The position numbers and the translations under genes were made by a program. A stretch of 64,000 nt of DNA. Origin: Limnohabitans sp. Rim8. Lineage in GTDB: Bacteria > Pseudomonadota > Gammaproteobacteria > Burkholderiales > Burkholderiaceae_C. The notes beneath the pieces were generated by a model. The model saw nothing but the letters and a program-made list of their open reading frames with translations, had not been told where the DNA came from and made no database searches. Of this stretch, positions 15,996-26,292 are shown one piece after another; position 1 is the stretch's first letter, and every line of letters begins with the position of its first letter. Where the stretch lies: assembly GCF_945901735.1 (NCBI RefSeq), contig NZ_CAMDLM010000002.1, positions 1 through 64,000 on the forward strand, in the 5' to 3' direction.

Positions 15996-16817
15996 TCAGC
16001 CGTGGGGCGTGGCTTTCACAAAGGCGCCGCCCTGGTAGATGGCGGCTGGGTCTTGTGTGTCGATGCTTTGTTGGCGTGCTTCCACGGCAGGGCGGAACAC
16101 GTCGGACGAATCCAGAGGGCGGTAGCCAAGGTGTTTGGCGTGGGTGTTGTCCCACCAGGTGGTCTGGTTGTCTGACATGCCGTAAATGATGCTGTGGCCC
16201 ACGATGGGCGCGGTCAGGGCAGACACGACCAGGCGCTCCAGGTCGTCAAAGCTCAGCCAAGTCGCCAGCATGCGACGGTCTTTGGGTTCGGCATAAGAAG
16301 AGCCAATGCGCAGGCTCACGGTCTCGATGCCCCAGCGGTCCCAATACAGCTGGGCCAGGTCTTCGCCAAAGGCTTTGGACAGGCCATAAAACCCATCGGG
16401 CTTGGGCGGCATGCGGGTGTTGACCACCTCGTCTTGGCGGTAAAAGCCCGTCACATGGTTGGAGCTGGCAAACACGATGCGCTTGACCCCTTGCAAACGG
16501 GCGGCTTCGTACAGGTTGACCATGCCCACAATGTTGCCCGCCAAAATCGGCGCCCAGGGCTGTTCGGTGGACACGCCGCCCATGTGCACCACCGCGTTCA
16601 CGCCTTGGAGCAAGGCCATCATCTGGTCTTTGTCTTCAAGCGATGCAAGTTGCACCTCTTCGCCCGCAACCGCTGGGTCCAGTTCACGCCGGTGGCTCAC
16701 GCGCAGCACGTCGCAATAGGCTTTCAGGCGGGGGCGAAGCTCTTTGCCCAGGTTGCCACCCGCACCCGTGAGGAGCAGGCGCGGAAATCGAATGGGGGAG
16801 GCGGGTGTTTTGAGCAT
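15996..16817 (-). CDS. udh: Uronate dehydrogenase
   Basis: This 273-residue short-chain epimerase/dehydrogenase has the NAD-binding LLTGAGGNLG near residue 16 and the catalytic YGLSK near 145. FASSNHVTGFYR and SLRIGSSYAEPKDRRML are signature segments of uronate dehydrogenases. It oxidises D-galacturonate or D-glucuronate to the aldaro-lactone with NAD+. The gene sits 14 bases downstream of the HpaI-type aldolase on the same strand. It links uronate entry to the glucarate and galactarate dehydratases around it. Confidence 0.9.
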   Translation of the reverse strand: MLKTPASPIRFPRLLLTGAGGNLGKELRPRLKAYCDVLRVSHRRELDPAVAGEEVQLASLEDKDQMMALLQGVNAVVHMGGVSTEQPWAPILAGNIVGMVNLYEAARLQGVKRIVFASSNHVTGFYRQDEVVNTRMPPKPDGFYGLSKAFGEDLAQLYWDRWGIETVSLRIGSSYAEPKDRRMLATWLSFDDLERLVVSALTAPIVGHSIIYGMSDNQTTWWDNTHAKHLGYRPLDSSDVFRPAVEARQQSIDTQDPAAIYQGGAFVKATPHG

Positions 16818-16831
16818 GTGGTTTTTGAAAT

Positions 16832-17596
16832 TCAGGATTTGAAACGACCCGCCAAGGCGGTGGCGCTGTCGCGCAACACGTTTTGGTCAGCGCCCACGGC
16901 CACAAACAAGCAGCCTTGCTCGACATAGTGTTTGGCCAGGGCTTCGTCGCCCGTGAGGATGCCGGCTGCTTTGCCACAGGCCCGGATGCGCGCAATGGAC
17001 TCGTCGATGACTTTCAGCACATCGGGGTGCTTGGGGTTGCCCAAGTGGCCTAAAGCGGCCGACAAGTCACCGGGGCCGATGAACACACCGTCCACGCCGT
17101 CCACGTTGGCAATGGCTTCGATGTTTTGCAGGCCCAGCACGGTTTCGACTTGCAGCAACAGGCAAATTTCTTCGCTGCTGTGTTGGGCATAGCCCTTCAC
17201 GCGGCCATAGTGGCTGGCGCGGGGCGCACCTGCATAACCGCGCACGCCGTGCGGCGGGTAGCGGGTGTAAGACACCGCTTGTTGCGCCTCTTCTTCGGTT
17301 TGGATGTAGGGCACCAACAGGGATTGCACGCCCACATCCAGCAAGCGCTTGAAGGTCACCATGTCGTTCCACGGTGGGCGCACGATGGCATTGGTTGGGC
17401 TGCCCTTCATGGCTTGTAACTGCGCCAATATTTCGGGTAAGTCGTTGGGCGAATGCTCCATGTCCAGCAGCAGCCAGTCAAAGCCGCAGTGCGCCAGGAT
17501 TTCGGTGCTGATGTTGCTGCACAGGTGCGACCACAGGCCAATTTGCTTTTGACCGGATTGGATGGCGTGTTTGAAATGGTTGACGGGCATTTCCAT
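16832..17596 (-). CDS. HpcH/HpaI-family aldolase (5-keto-4-deoxyglucarate aldolase-like)
   Basis: The 254-residue class II aldolase shows FDWLLLDMEHSPND (acidic metal and substrate loop), IVRPPWND, LVPYIQTEEEA, a YPPHGVRGYAG loop and VFIGPGDLSAALG, all typical of GarL/HpaI enzymes. In this context it most likely splits 5-keto-4-deoxyglucarate into pyruvate and tartronate semialdehyde. The ATG at 17596 (MEMPVNHF) follows GAGG at good spacing. A TTG five codons upstream would place that site inside the gene. It lies between gudD and udh on one strand. Confidence 0.88.
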   Translation of the reverse strand: MEMPVNHFKHAIQSGQKQIGLWSHLCSNISTEILAHCGFDWLLLDMEHSPNDLPEILAQLQAMKGSPTNAIVRPPWNDMVTFKRLLDVGVQSLLVPYIQTEEEAQQAVSYTRYPPHGVRGYAGAPRASHYGRVKGYAQHSSEEICLLLQVETVLGLQNIEAIANVDGVDGVFIGPGDLSAALGHLGNPKHPDVLKVIDESIARIRACGKAAGILTGDEALAKHYVEQGCLFVAVGADQNVLRDSATALAGRFKS

Positions 17597-17638
17597 GGTG
17601 TGATTCCTCAAAGGTGGTGGTGTGTGGTGGCTGAGATT

Positions 17639-18976
17639 TCAGCGCACCATGCAAGGCATCTTGTTGTTGAACTTCCAGCCGGGGATCAGGTACTGCATGG
17701 CAATGGCGTCATCGCGTGCGCCCAAGCCGTGCTGCTGGTAAAGCTGGTTGGCCTTCATCACCGCGTCCATGTCCACTTCGATGCCCAGGCCGGGTTGGGC
17801 GGGCACATCGACATAACCGTTCTTGATTTGCAGCGGGTCTTTGGTGAGGAACTGGCCGTCTTGCCAGATCCAGTGCGTGTCGATGGCGGTGACCTTGCCG
17901 GGCGCGGCAGCGGCACACTGGGTGAACATGGCCAGCGAAATGTCGAAGTGGTTGTTCGAGTGCGAGCCCCAGGTCAAGTCGTACATTTGGCACAGCTGCG
18001 CCACACGCACCGAGCCTTGCAGCGTCCAGAAATGTGGGTCGGCCAACGGAATGTCGACCGACTGCAGCTGGATGCTGTGCGCCATCTCGCGCCAGTCGGT
18101 GGCGACCATGTTGGTGGCGGTCAGCAAGCCGGTGGCGCGGCGGAACTCGGCCATGACTTCGCGGCCTGAGAACACGCCTTCTGCGCCGCACGGGTCTTCG
18201 GCATAGGCCATGGAGCTGCGGTGGTCGCGCAGCAGGCGGATCGCGTCTTTGAGCAGCCAGCCGCCATTGGGGTCGAGCGTGATGCGCGCTTGGGGAAAGC
18301 GCTCGTGCAGGGCCACCACGGCTTCGACTTCTTCTTCGCCGCGCAGCACGCCGCCTTTGAGCTTGAAGTCCAGAAAGCCGTAGCGTGCTTGCGCCGCTTC
18401 GGCCAGGCGCACCACGGCGTCGGCGGTCATGGCTTTTTCGTGGCGCAAGCGCAGCCAGTTGTCGGCCTGATCTGGTTCGCTGCGGTAGCGCAGGTCGGTT
18501 TGCTGTCGGTCGCCCACATAAAACAGATAGCCCAACATTTGCACGCGCTGGCGTTGTTGGCCCTCACCCAGCAGGGCGCACACCGGCACGTTCAGGTGCT
18601 GGCCCAGCAAATCGAGCAGGGCGCTTTCAACGGCCGTGACGGCGTGGATGGTGGTGCGCTGATCAAAGGTCTGTTGGCCTCGGCCCCCGCTGTCGCGGTC
18701 GGCAAACTGATGGCGCATGGCTTGCAGCACCGCGTTGTACTGGCCAATCGGCTGGCCTTCGACCAGTGGGCGGGCGTCTTCCAGGGTCTGGCGGATTTTT
18801 TCGCCGCCGGGCACTTCGCCCACGCCCGTCTGGCCTGCCGAATCGTTCAGTATGACGATGTTGCGGGTGAAAAACGGGCCGTGCGCGCCGCTGAGGTTCA
18901 TCAGCATGCCGTCGTGGCCTGCCACGGGGATCACCTGCATGCGGGTGACGACAGGGGTGGAGGAAGACTGAGGCAT
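17639..18976 (-). CDS. gudD: Glucarate dehydratase
   Basis: This 445-residue enolase-superfamily enzyme matches E. coli GudD (446 residues). The KxK pair is at K205 and K207 in FLDFKLKGG. Metal ligands are in TLDPNGGW and [10 protein letters not shown], the catalytic His is in [12 protein letters not shown], and the conserved end is [13 protein letters not shown]. It dehydrates D-glucarate (and L-idarate) to 5-keto-4-deoxyglucarate. I chose the ATG at 18976, because an upstream ATG at 19006 would place an operator-like TTGTACGA inside the gene. That site is 25 bases before the start. Confidence 0.95.
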   Translation of the reverse strand: MPQSSSTPVVTRMQVIPVAGHDGMLMNLSGAHGPFFTRNIVILNDSAGQTGVGEVPGGEKIRQTLEDARPLVEGQPIGQYNAVLQAMRHQFADRDSGGRGQQTFDQRTTIHAVTAVESALLDLLGQHLNVPVCALLGEGQQRQRVQMLGYLFYVGDRQQTDLRYRSEPDQADNWLRLRHEKAMTADAVVRLAEAAQARYGFLDFKLKGGVLRGEEEVEAVVALHERFPQARITLDPNGGWLLKDAIRLLRDHRSSMAYAEDPCGAEGVFSGREVMAEFRRATGLLTATNMVATDWREMAHSIQLQSVDIPLADPHFWTLQGSVRVAQLCQMYDLTWGSHSNNHFDISLAMFTQCAAAAPGKVTAIDTHWIWQDGQFLTKDPLQIKNGYVDVPAQPGLGIEVDMDAVMKANQLYQQHGLGARDDAIAMQYLIPGWKFNNKMPCMVR

Positions 18977-19001
18977 GGGTGAAATGTCTGTTGATTCGAA
19001 A

Positions 19002-19015
19002 GACATCGTACAACT
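19002..19015 (-). promoter_or_regulatory. Operator-like site upstream of gudD
   Basis: On the - strand this reads AGTTGTACGATGTC, 25 bases before the gudD start. The same 14 bases occur at 26525-26538 upstream of a gudD remnant. The core TTGTACGA is shared with sites upstream of both FadR-type regulators. Control by one or both of those regulators is inferred. Confidence 0.6.
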
Positions 19016-19058
19016 TAAACCCGTATCGGATGATGCGTGTTAACCCTTGGCGCGAGCT

Positions 19059-19793
19059 TCAGTGGTGGCTGGAAGCGCCTTTTTTGTGCCGGTCGCGGCT
19101 GTTGGACAGATGGGTGCGCATGGCGGCGCGGGCCGACTCGGCGTCTTGTGCGGCAATGGCGTTCAGGATGTTTTCGTGCTCCTGGTGCACGCGTCGCAAA
19201 TAGGCCAGTCGGGTTGCGTCGATGATGGGCGTGGTCTCCAGTCGAGCCCGCGGAATTGACTGCGAACCCAGCGAATTCATCATGTCGGCGAAGTGGTTGT
19301 TTTGGGTGGCGCGGGCAATTTCATGGTGAAACTGAAAGTCCGCCGCGATGGCGTCACGGCCTTCTTCGATGGCGCTCGAAAATGCACCCATGGCCTCTTG
19401 CATGACGCGCAGATTGGCTTCATTTCGCCGCACAGCGGCCAGGGCGGCGGCTTCGGTCTCGATGCTGATGCGCAATTCGAGCAGGGCGATCACATCGTGC
19501 AAGGTGCTCAGTTGGCTGGGGTTGATGCGAAATGATGGGGACTCCGATTGCTCCAGCACAAAGGTGCCAATGCCGTGGCGCGTCTCCACCAGCGCTGCGG
19601 CTTGCAGTTTGGATATCGCCTCGCGCACCACGGTGCGGCTCACGCCAAAGCGTTCCATGATGGCCGCTTCGGTGGGCAGTTTTTGGCCACTGCTCAAAGT
19701 GCCATTCTGGATTTCGGTGCTCAGCTGATCGACCAGTTCAAAGGTCAGGCTGCGCGATTTGCGTTTTTCTGGGGCGGCTTGCGGGGTGTTCAT
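19059..19793 (-). CDS. FadR-subfamily GntR transcriptional regulator (module 1)
   Basis: The 244-residue protein has a winged helix-turn-helix at about 15-75 (GQKLPTEAAIMERFGVSRTV, then REAISKLQAAALVETRHGIGTF) and a FadR-type all-helical FCD domain with metal/ligand histidines (FHHEIARATQNNHF and the late HQEHENILNAI). It is divergent from the dehydratase at 19936 and upstream of gudD, so it probably senses an aldarate or keto-deoxy acid and controls both directions. A close paralogue sits at 26589. I start at the ATG at 19793. Another ATG lies five codons upstream. Confidence 0.9.
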   Translation of the reverse strand: MNTPQAAPEKRKSRSLTFELVDQLSTEIQNGTLSSGQKLPTEAAIMERFGVSRTVVREAISKLQAAALVETRHGIGTFVLEQSESPSFRINPSQLSTLHDVIALLELRISIETEAAALAAVRRNEANLRVMQEAMGAFSSAIEEGRDAIAADFQFHHEIARATQNNHFADMMNSLGSQSIPRARLETTPIIDATRLAYLRRVHQEHENILNAIAAQDAESARAAMRTHLSNSRDRHKKGASSHH

Positions 19794-19839
19794 CGGGTAA
19801 GTACGCATTCCAGTTTTTATGGTGACTCTGATAATTTAC

Positions 19840-19855
19840 TTGTACGACAACTGAT
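19840..19855. promoter_or_regulatory. Operator-like site between FadR-type regulator and divergent dehydratase
   Basis: TTGTACGACAA at 19840-19850 fits the FadR-subfamily operator form TnGTnnnACnA. The 16-base stretch continuing to CTGAT recurs exactly at 27372-27387, in front of the second FadR-type regulator. It sits 47 bases upstream of the regulator start and 86 before the divergent gene. Confidence 0.65.
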
Positions 19856-19935
19856 CACATGAATCTCTAGATCCCAATGTAGCAGAACAGCGCAGACCCG
19901 AGCCCCTTTTTTGATGAACCAGGAACTGTAACTTC

Positions 19936-21225
19936 GTGACGCCTCTTGCCATCCGCCACGTGCGCATCACGCCCATTGCGTTCCGTGATCCGCCGCTGCT
20001 CAACGCGGCGGGAATTCACGAGCCATGGGCGCTGCGCTCCATCATTGAGATTGAAACCGCCTGTGGGCGCGTTGGCATCAACGAGACCTATGGCGATTTG
20101 CCCATGCTGGAGGCGCTGGCCAAGGCAGCGCCGGCCTTGCAAGGTTTGTCGCCCTGGGACTTGATCACCATGGAAATCCGGGTGGCCGCTTTGGTGTCCC
20201 CTGGTCAAACCGGATCTGAGTTTTTGGGTGAGCAAATCTCGCTCGCTCCCGGCACCCATGTGTCCAAAAATGTGGCCAAGGTCATCAGCGCTTTTGAAGT
20301 GGCCATGCTCGATTTGCAAGGTCAGCTGGCCGGTGCCCCGATCGTGGATTTGCTGGGTGGTGCGGCACGCGATGCGGTGCCTTTCAGCGCCTACCTGTTC
20401 TTCAAGTACGCCGAGCACATCGGCCAGCCTTATGCGGCAGACCCTTGGGGTGAGGGCCTCACGCCCGAGCAGATAGTGGCGCAAGCGCGCCAAATGATCG
20501 CGACCTACGGTTTCAAAAGCATCAAGCTCAAGGCCGGAGCCTTGCCGCCTGAGCAAGAGGTGCAAGCCCTGCTGGCGCTGGCCAAAGCGTTTCCGGGTGC
20601 GCCACTGCGCATCGACCCCAATGCCAACTGGACCGTGGCCACCAGCCTGAAGGTGGTTGAGCAACTGCGTGGCGTACTGGAGTACTACGAAGACCCTGCC
20701 CCGGGCCTGGAGGGCATGGCCGAGGTCGCCCGGCAGTGCGAGGTGCCGCTGGCCACCAACATGGTGGTCACCGACCTGAAGGAATTCCGCCGCAACGTAG
20801 AGATGGGCTGCCCAGTCAAGATCGTGCTGTCCGATCACCACTACTGGGGCGGTATGCGCGCCACCCAACGCCTGGCCACGATGTGCCAGACCTTCGGCCT
20901 GGGCCTGTCGATGCACTCCAACTCGCACCTGGGCATTAGTCTGATGGCGATGACCCACCTGGCCGCTTCGGTGCCGCAGCTGTCCTATGCCTGCGACACC
21001 CACTTCCCCTGGCAGGACGACGAGGTGGTGCAGGGCGGCCGCATGAGTTTCGAAGACGGCAGCCTGCGGGTGACCCACACCCCCGGCCTGGGCGTGACGC
21101 TGGACCGTGAAGCCCTGGCGCGCCTGCACGACAACTACCTGAACACATCCATACGCCAACGCGACGACCTGGCCCAGATGCGCAAGTACGCGCCCGCCTT
21201 CACTGGCGAGCAGCCGCGTTTTTAA
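19936..21225 (+). CDS. Enolase-superfamily acid-sugar dehydratase, glucarate dehydratase-like
   Basis: This 429-residue protein is a second, divergent member of the glucarate dehydratase group. It has the KxK pair K197/K199 in SIKLKAG, a metal site in LRIDPNANW and YYEDPAPGLEG, and a catalytic His in LSMHSNSHLGIS. It lacks the GudD C-terminal signature, so it may act on another acid sugar or be a GudX-like relative. It starts with GTG, with AGGA about 11 bases upstream. It is the first gene of the rightward arm of module 1, followed 58 bases later by a Bug gene. Confidence 0.85.
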   Translation: MTPLAIRHVRITPIAFRDPPLLNAAGIHEPWALRSIIEIETACGRVGINETYGDLPMLEALAKAAPALQGLSPWDLITMEIRVAALVSPGQTGSEFLGEQISLAPGTHVSKNVAKVISAFEVAMLDLQGQLAGAPIVDLLGGAARDAVPFSAYLFFKYAEHIGQPYAADPWGEGLTPEQIVAQARQMIATYGFKSIKLKAGALPPEQEVQALLALAKAFPGAPLRIDPNANWTVATSLKVVEQLRGVLEYYEDPAPGLEGMAEVARQCEVPLATNMVVTDLKEFRRNVEMGCPVKIVLSDHHYWGGMRATQRLATMCQTFGLGLSMHSNSHLGISLMAMTHLAASVPQLSYACDTHFPWQDDEVVQGGRMSFEDGSLRVTHTPGLGVTLDREALARLHDNYLNTSIRQRDDLAQMRKYAPAFTGEQPRF

Positions 21226-21283
21226 AAATGCTTTCTCGCCCACCACGCCAATTTCCCATCCACCCAGCCCAAGGAGACACTCC

Positions 21284-22282
21284 ATGCAACGCCGCACCCT
21301 GATTCGCAAAACATTTGCCACCGGCACCGCCTTGCTCGCAACAGCATTTGCCATCCAGCCCGCCTCGGCCCAGAGCGGCTGGCCAACGGCCAAGCCCATC
21401 ACTTACGTGGTGCCATTTGCGCCTGGTGGTAATACCGACACGTTGGCCCGCGTGATTGCCCCAGCGCTGGCCACTGCGCTGGGCACCCAAGTGGTGATTG
21501 ACAACAAAGCCGGTGCCGGTGGTAGCGTTGGCTCGGCCACTGTCTCCCGTGCGCCTGCAGATGGTTTCACCATCCTGGGCGGCACCATCAGCTCACACGC
21601 CATCAACATCAGCCTTTACACCAACCCCATTGGGTACGATCCGGTGAAATCCTTCGCGCCCATTGCCATGCTGGGATCGGGTCCGCTGGTGTTGGCCGTC
21701 CCGGCGTCCAGTCCTCACAAAACACTGAATGAGGTTCTGGCCGCCAGCAAGGCCAAAAACGGCGGTATGACTTCGGCTTCGGCAGGCATCGGCACCTCCC
21801 CGCACATGGCCATGGAATTGCTGGCTCATCAGACGGGCGTGAAGTTCACCCACGTTCCCTTCCGGGGCTCTGGTCCTGCCGTTCAGGCATTGCTCGGTAA
21901 CCAAGTCGACATGATGTTCGACACGTCACTGGTGGTGGGCCCACACATCCAGGCGGGACGGTTGCGCCCCATCGTCGTGACCAGTTCCAAGCGGCTGGAG
22001 TCTCTGCCCGAGGTGCCTACCATCGCCGAGGCCGGCCAGCGCGGGTTCGACATGGGTTCTTGGCAAGCCGTGTTCGCACCCGCCGGGACACCGCAGCCCA
22101 TTGTCGACCGACTGCACGCCGAGATCATGAAGATCGTTGCCACACCCGAGTTGCAAGCGCGACTGAAAGGGTTTGGCATGGTGCCGTCCACCATGACACC
22201 TGCCGAACTGGGCGAGTACCAGAAAGCCGAAGTCGCGAAATGGGCCGATGTGATCAAAGCCGCTGGCATCAAGGCTGAATAA
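21284..22282 (+). CDS. Bug-family (TctC) periplasmic binding protein
   Basis: The 332-residue protein has a signal peptide (QRRTLIRKTF, hydrophobic stretch, cleavage near ASAQS). The Bug signature KPITYVVPFAPGGNTDTLAR follows, with DNKAGAGGS near residue 80 and FRGSGPAVQALLGNQVD later. RBS-like AAGGAG lies before the ATG. It sits between two acid-sugar dehydratase genes, so an aldarate or uronate ligand is likely. No TctAB permease is visible in the window. Confidence 0.92.
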   Translation: MQRRTLIRKTFATGTALLATAFAIQPASAQSGWPTAKPITYVVPFAPGGNTDTLARVIAPALATALGTQVVIDNKAGAGGSVGSATVSRAPADGFTILGGTISSHAINISLYTNPIGYDPVKSFAPIAMLGSGPLVLAVPASSPHKTLNEVLAASKAKNGGMTSASAGIGTSPHMAMELLAHQTGVKFTHVPFRGSGPAVQALLGNQVDMMFDTSLVVGPHIQAGRLRPIVVTSSKRLESLPEVPTIAEAGQRGFDMGSWQAVFAPAGTPQPIVDRLHAEIMKIVATPELQARLKGFGMVPSTMTPAELGEYQKAEVAKWADVIKAAGIKAE

Positions 22283-22356
22283 CTCAGCACCCGACCAACG
22301 CAACCCACTCAGCATGAACGACTCTCCACAAGTCCTCAAGCGCGATCCGCAACCCT

Positions 22357-23481
22357 ATGAACACAGACCCTATCCAACACGTTGAAGTCTCGCTGTGTCG
22401 AGTACCGTTGCCACAAGCTGTGAGCGATGCAAAGGTATCGACCGGACGTCAAAAACCCCTGACCCATGTTGATCTTCTGCTCGCAGAAATTGAGACCCGC
22501 CACGGGGAGAAGGGTTTCGGCTTCAGCTACTCCCTGCGGGCGGGGGGGCATGCCATGCTGGCACATGCCAAGGACATTGCGGGGGAGCTGATCGGTGAGG
22601 ATCCGGACGACATTGGACGTCTTTGGGAGAAGATGGCATGGCTTGGCGCATCGGTAGCGCGTACCGGTGTCACCGTGCAAGCCATTGCCGCCTTCGATGT
22701 GGCCCTGTGGGACCTGAAAGCCAAGCGTGCCGGAAAATCCATCGGCAAGTTGCTCGGTGCTCACCGCAACGATGTGCCCTGCTACAACACGTCAGGCGGT
22801 TATCTGTCGTCTTCACTGGACGAGGTGTTGCGCAATGTTGACCGGTCGCTTGCTCATGGCCTCGGTGGCATCAAGCTGAAAGTTGGGCAGCCTGATTTGA
22901 AGCTTGACATAGCACGCGTGCGGGCGGTCAGAGAACACGTGGGCGAAGACGTGCCGATGATGGCAGATGCCAACCAACAGTGGGACTTCACCACTGCGTT
23001 GCGGGCCGGACGCCAACTCGATGAATTGGGTTTGGTTTGGTTGGAAGAGCCCCTGAGTGCTTACGATTACGCCGGCCATGCCATGCTCTCAGAGCGGCTG
23101 GACACGCCCATCGCGAGCGGTGAGATGCTCAGCAGTCTTGCCGAGTGCGCGGAACTGGTCCGTCACCGCTCGGTGACCTTCATGCAAGCCGACGCGCCCC
23201 GCATTGGGGGTATCACTCCGTTCCTGAAAATCGCCACCATCTCCGATTTGGCCAGGCTCAAGCTTGCCCCGCATTTCGTGATGGAAATCCATATCCACCT
23301 GGGTTGTGCATATCCACACGAGGCATGGGTGGAGCACATCGAATGGTTGGAGCCAGCCTTCAATGAGCGGCTCCAAATCCGAAACGGTCGGATGATGCTA
23401 CCGGATAGGCCAGGCTTGGGCTTCACACTTTCCGACGAGGCGTTGACCTGGCGGGAAGGCCTCCACCGCATCTCCAGCTGA
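22357..23481 (+). CDS. L-talarate/galactarate dehydratase-like enolase-superfamily enzyme
   Basis: The 374-residue protein has the mandelate-racemase-type active site: K173/K175 in [11 protein letters not shown], metal ligands D204 in [10 protein letters not shown], then Glu in WLEEPLS and in ASGEMLSS, and the catalytic His in [15 protein letters not shown]. This arrangement resembles the talarate/galactarate dehydratases described from Salmonella and Polaromonas. It would dehydrate galactarate or talarate to 5-keto-4-deoxyglucarate. There is no good ribosome-binding site before the ATG, and the preceding gap is 74 bases. Confidence 0.85.
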   Translation: MNTDPIQHVEVSLCRVPLPQAVSDAKVSTGRQKPLTHVDLLLAEIETRHGEKGFGFSYSLRAGGHAMLAHAKDIAGELIGEDPDDIGRLWEKMAWLGASVARTGVTVQAIAAFDVALWDLKAKRAGKSIGKLLGAHRNDVPCYNTSGGYLSSSLDEVLRNVDRSLAHGLGGIKLKVGQPDLKLDIARVRAVREHVGEDVPMMADANQQWDFTTALRAGRQLDELGLVWLEEPLSAYDYAGHAMLSERLDTPIASGEMLSSLAECAELVRHRSVTFMQADAPRIGGITPFLKIATISDLARLKLAPHFVMEIHIHLGCAYPHEAWVEHIEWLEPAFNERLQIRNGRMMLPDRPGLGFTLSDEALTWREGLHRISS

Positions 23482-23587
23482 AAGGTGTCCTCCATGCACC
23501 AATCTCTTCAACTTGAACCGAGGTGTCACGACACCGGCAACCATCGACCCCTATTTCACGGGCAAGCATCCTCGTTTTGAGTTGACC

Positions 23588-25165
23588 ATGACCACCCACG
23601 CCCGACCCTTGGCTATCCGCATGCACCCAGATGACAACGTGGCCATCATCGCCAATGACGGTGGCTTGCCTGCAGGCACGCTCATGCCTGAAGGCGTGGC
23701 TCATGGGCTGGTTTTGCGCGACAAGGTGCCTCAGGGTCACAAGTTGGCCTTGGTGGATTTGGCACAAGGACAAGCCGTGATGCGCTACAACGTGCCGGTG
23801 GGTTATGCGCGGCAAGACATCCCAGCAGGCAGCTGGGTGCATGAGCGGTTGCTCGACATTCCACATGCGCGTGAACTGCAAGGCCTGCCCATGGCCACCG
23901 TTCAGCCCGCACCGCAAGCCCCGCTGGAAGGCTTCACCTTTGAGGGCTTTGTCAACGCAGATGGCTCGGTCGGCACGCGCAATCTTCTGGCGATCACCAC
24001 CACCGTGCAATGCGTGGCCGGTGTCGTCAAGATCGCGGTCGAGCGCATCGAGCGCGAATTGTTGCCGCTCTTTCCGAATGTCGATGGCGTGGTGGGTCTG
24101 GAGCACAGTTATGGCTGCGGTGTCGCGATTGACGCGCCAGGGGCGGAAATCCCGATCCGAACCCTGCGCCACATCAGCTTGAACCCCAACTTCGGTGGCG
24201 AGGTGATGGTGGTGAGTTTGGGTTGCGAAAAACTGCAGCCCGATCGCTTGTTGCCTTCGGGCAGTTTCCCGATCCACGATGTTCGCGAGAAAGACCAAGG
24301 CCCAGACTTGGTGTGTCTGCAAGACGATGCGCATGTCGGATTCATGTCCATGATCGAGCACATCGTGCAAAGCGCCCGCCCGCACCTGGAGCGGTTGAAC
24401 GCACGCCGCCGCGAGACGGTGCCCGCCAGCGCTTTTGTGGTGGGCGTGCAGTGCGGCGGCAGCGACGCATTCTCCGGCGTCACCGCCAACCCTGCCGTTG
24501 GCTACATGGCCGATTTGATTGTGCGCGCTGGTGGCACGGTGATGTTTTCGGAAAACACCGAAGTGCGCGACGCCGTGGAGCAACTGACCAGCCGCGCGGC
24601 CACACCGCAGGTGGCCGAGGACATTGTGCGTGAACTCGGCTGGTACGACCAGTATCTGGACCGGGGCCGTGTGGACCGTACCGCCAACACCACGCCGGGC
24701 AACAAGGCGGGCGGCTTGTCCAACATCGCTGAAAAAGCCATGGGCTCCATCATCAAAAGCGGCAGCTCGGCCATTGCCAGCGTGTTGGCACCTGGCGACA
24801 AGCTCAAGCCTGATCAAAAAGGTTTGGTGTTTGCTGCCACGCCCGCGAGCGATTTCATTTGCGGCACCTTGCAGCTGGCCGCAGGCATGAATGTGCATGT
24901 GTTCACCACCGGACGCGGCACGCCTTATGGATTGCAGGCCTGCCCCGTGGTCAAGGTCGCCACCCGGACCGATTTGGCGCGCCGCTGGCATGACCTGATG
25001 GACATGAACGCCGGGCGCATAGCTGACGGCGAAATCAGCATCGAAGACGCAGGTTGGGAGCTGTTTCACCATTTGCTGGCTGTGGCCAGTGGCCGCAAAA
25101 CCTGGGCCGAGCATTGGAAGCTGCACAACGCCTTGGTGCTGTTTAACCCTGCACCCATCACTTAA
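23588..25165 (+). CDS. garD: Galactarate dehydratase / altronate hydrolase (UxaA family)
   Basis: The 525-residue protein has an N-terminal SAF domain ([21 protein letters not shown] to about residue 100) and a large C-terminal UxaA domain beginning [17 protein letters not shown], with conserved Cys and Gly motifs ([27 protein letters not shown]). The length equals E. coli GarD, and such enzymes use Fe(II). Galactarate is the likely substrate from context, though altronate cannot be excluded. I chose ATG 23588 because the preceding 25 codons do not match the family. A truncated paralogue is at 33209. Confidence 0.85.
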   Translation: MTTHARPLAIRMHPDDNVAIIANDGGLPAGTLMPEGVAHGLVLRDKVPQGHKLALVDLAQGQAVMRYNVPVGYARQDIPAGSWVHERLLDIPHARELQGLPMATVQPAPQAPLEGFTFEGFVNADGSVGTRNLLAITTTVQCVAGVVKIAVERIERELLPLFPNVDGVVGLEHSYGCGVAIDAPGAEIPIRTLRHISLNPNFGGEVMVVSLGCEKLQPDRLLPSGSFPIHDVREKDQGPDLVCLQDDAHVGFMSMIEHIVQSARPHLERLNARRRETVPASAFVVGVQCGGSDAFSGVTANPAVGYMADLIVRAGGTVMFSENTEVRDAVEQLTSRAATPQVAEDIVRELGWYDQYLDRGRVDRTANTTPGNKAGGLSNIAEKAMGSIIKSGSSAIASVLAPGDKLKPDQKGLVFAATPASDFICGTLQLAAGMNVHVFTTGRGTPYGLQACPVVKVATRTDLARRWHDLMDMNAGRIADGEISIEDAGWELFHHLLAVASGRKTWAEHWKLHNALVLFNPAPIT

Positions 25166-25214
25166 ACCCCGTTGACCCGTTTGAATTTTTGACACAAAAC
25201 ACCTGGAGACCACC

Positions 25215-26195
25215 ATGATGAAAAAACGCCAACTCTTGCTTGCGATCGGCCTTTCTGGCCTAGGCTTGCTCAGCCAGGGCCAAGTCCAAGCGCAAACCGC
25301 TTACCCCAACAAGCCCATCAAAATTGTGGTTCCTTTCCCTGCGGGTGGCACCTCTGACGTGCTGGCCCGCATACTCGGCCAGAAAATGACCGAGAGCTGG
25401 GGCCAGCCTGTCGTCATTGAGAACAAGCCCGGCTCCAGCGGTAACCTGGGTGCCGATCTGGTGGCCAAGGCCGCGCCTGATGGCTACACCTTCGTCTTGA
25501 TGGATGTGGGCAATCTGGTGATCAGCCCCGCTTTGTTCAAATTGCCCTTCAATGTGGCCACTGACTTTGCCCCGGTGGCCATGGTGGCTTACTCGCCGCA
25601 CCTGTTGGCCGTGAGCACCAAAGTGCCCGCCAACACGCAGGCTGAGCTGGTGGCCTATGCCAAAGCCCAAAAAGGCAAGCTCAATTACGCGGTGGCTGCA
25701 GGGATGGGCAGCGCCTCGCATTTGGCGGGCGTCATGTACGCGCAGCGCAACGGCATCGAGTGGGGCTATGTGCCTTACAAAGGCGGCGCACAAGCCATCA
25801 CCGATTTGATTGGTGGCCAGGTGGACGTGATGTTCAACGGCATGGTGGCTACCTACCCGCATGTGAAGGCGGGCAAGATCAAATTGATCGCCATTTCAGG
25901 GGTGAAGCGCAATGCGCAAATGCCCGATACGCCCACGGTGGCCGAAAGCCTGCCTGGCTTTTTGACCGGCAGTTTTCAGGGTCTACTGGCCCCTGCGGGC
26001 ACACCCAAAGCCGTCATCGACAAAATGCACGCCGAGGTGCAACGCATTGCGGCCATGCCTGAAGTGCGCGAGCGCTTGATCACGCTGGGCGCGGAGCCAT
26101 CGGCCATGAGCCCGACCGAGTTCGGCAACTGGCTGAAGGCAGAAATTCCTGCCATGGCCAAAATCGTGAAGGACGAGAAGATCACGGTGGAGTGA
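25215..26195 (+). CDS. Bug-family (TctC) periplasmic binding protein
   Basis: The 326-residue protein has a signal peptide (MMKKRQ, hydrophobic core, cleavage near VQAQT), KPIKIVVPFPAGGTSDVLAR, IENKPGSSGN near residue 75, and VPYKGGAQAITDLIGGQVD. GGAG precedes the ATG. It follows garD by 49 bases and ends the rightward arm of module 1. It is the second Bug protein in this arm and may serve a different acid sugar. Its partner permease is not in the window. Confidence 0.92.
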   Translation: MMKKRQLLLAIGLSGLGLLSQGQVQAQTAYPNKPIKIVVPFPAGGTSDVLARILGQKMTESWGQPVVIENKPGSSGNLGADLVAKAAPDGYTFVLMDVGNLVISPALFKLPFNVATDFAPVAMVAYSPHLLAVSTKVPANTQAELVAYAKAQKGKLNYAVAAGMGSASHLAGVMYAQRNGIEWGYVPYKGGAQAITDLIGGQVDVMFNGMVATYPHVKAGKIKLIAISGVKRNAQMPDTPTVAESLPGFLTGSFQGLLAPAGTPKAVIDKMHAEVQRIAAMPEVRERLITLGAEPSAMSPTEFGNWLKAEIPAMAKIVKDEKITVE

Positions 26196-26292
26196 TCATC
26201 ATCGCCACCGGGGTGAGTAGCCCCGGGAGTTGGCCAAGCCCTGTGTCAGGTGGTCACGCCGGTTGCGGGGTTCATGTGTTTTGGCGATGCTC

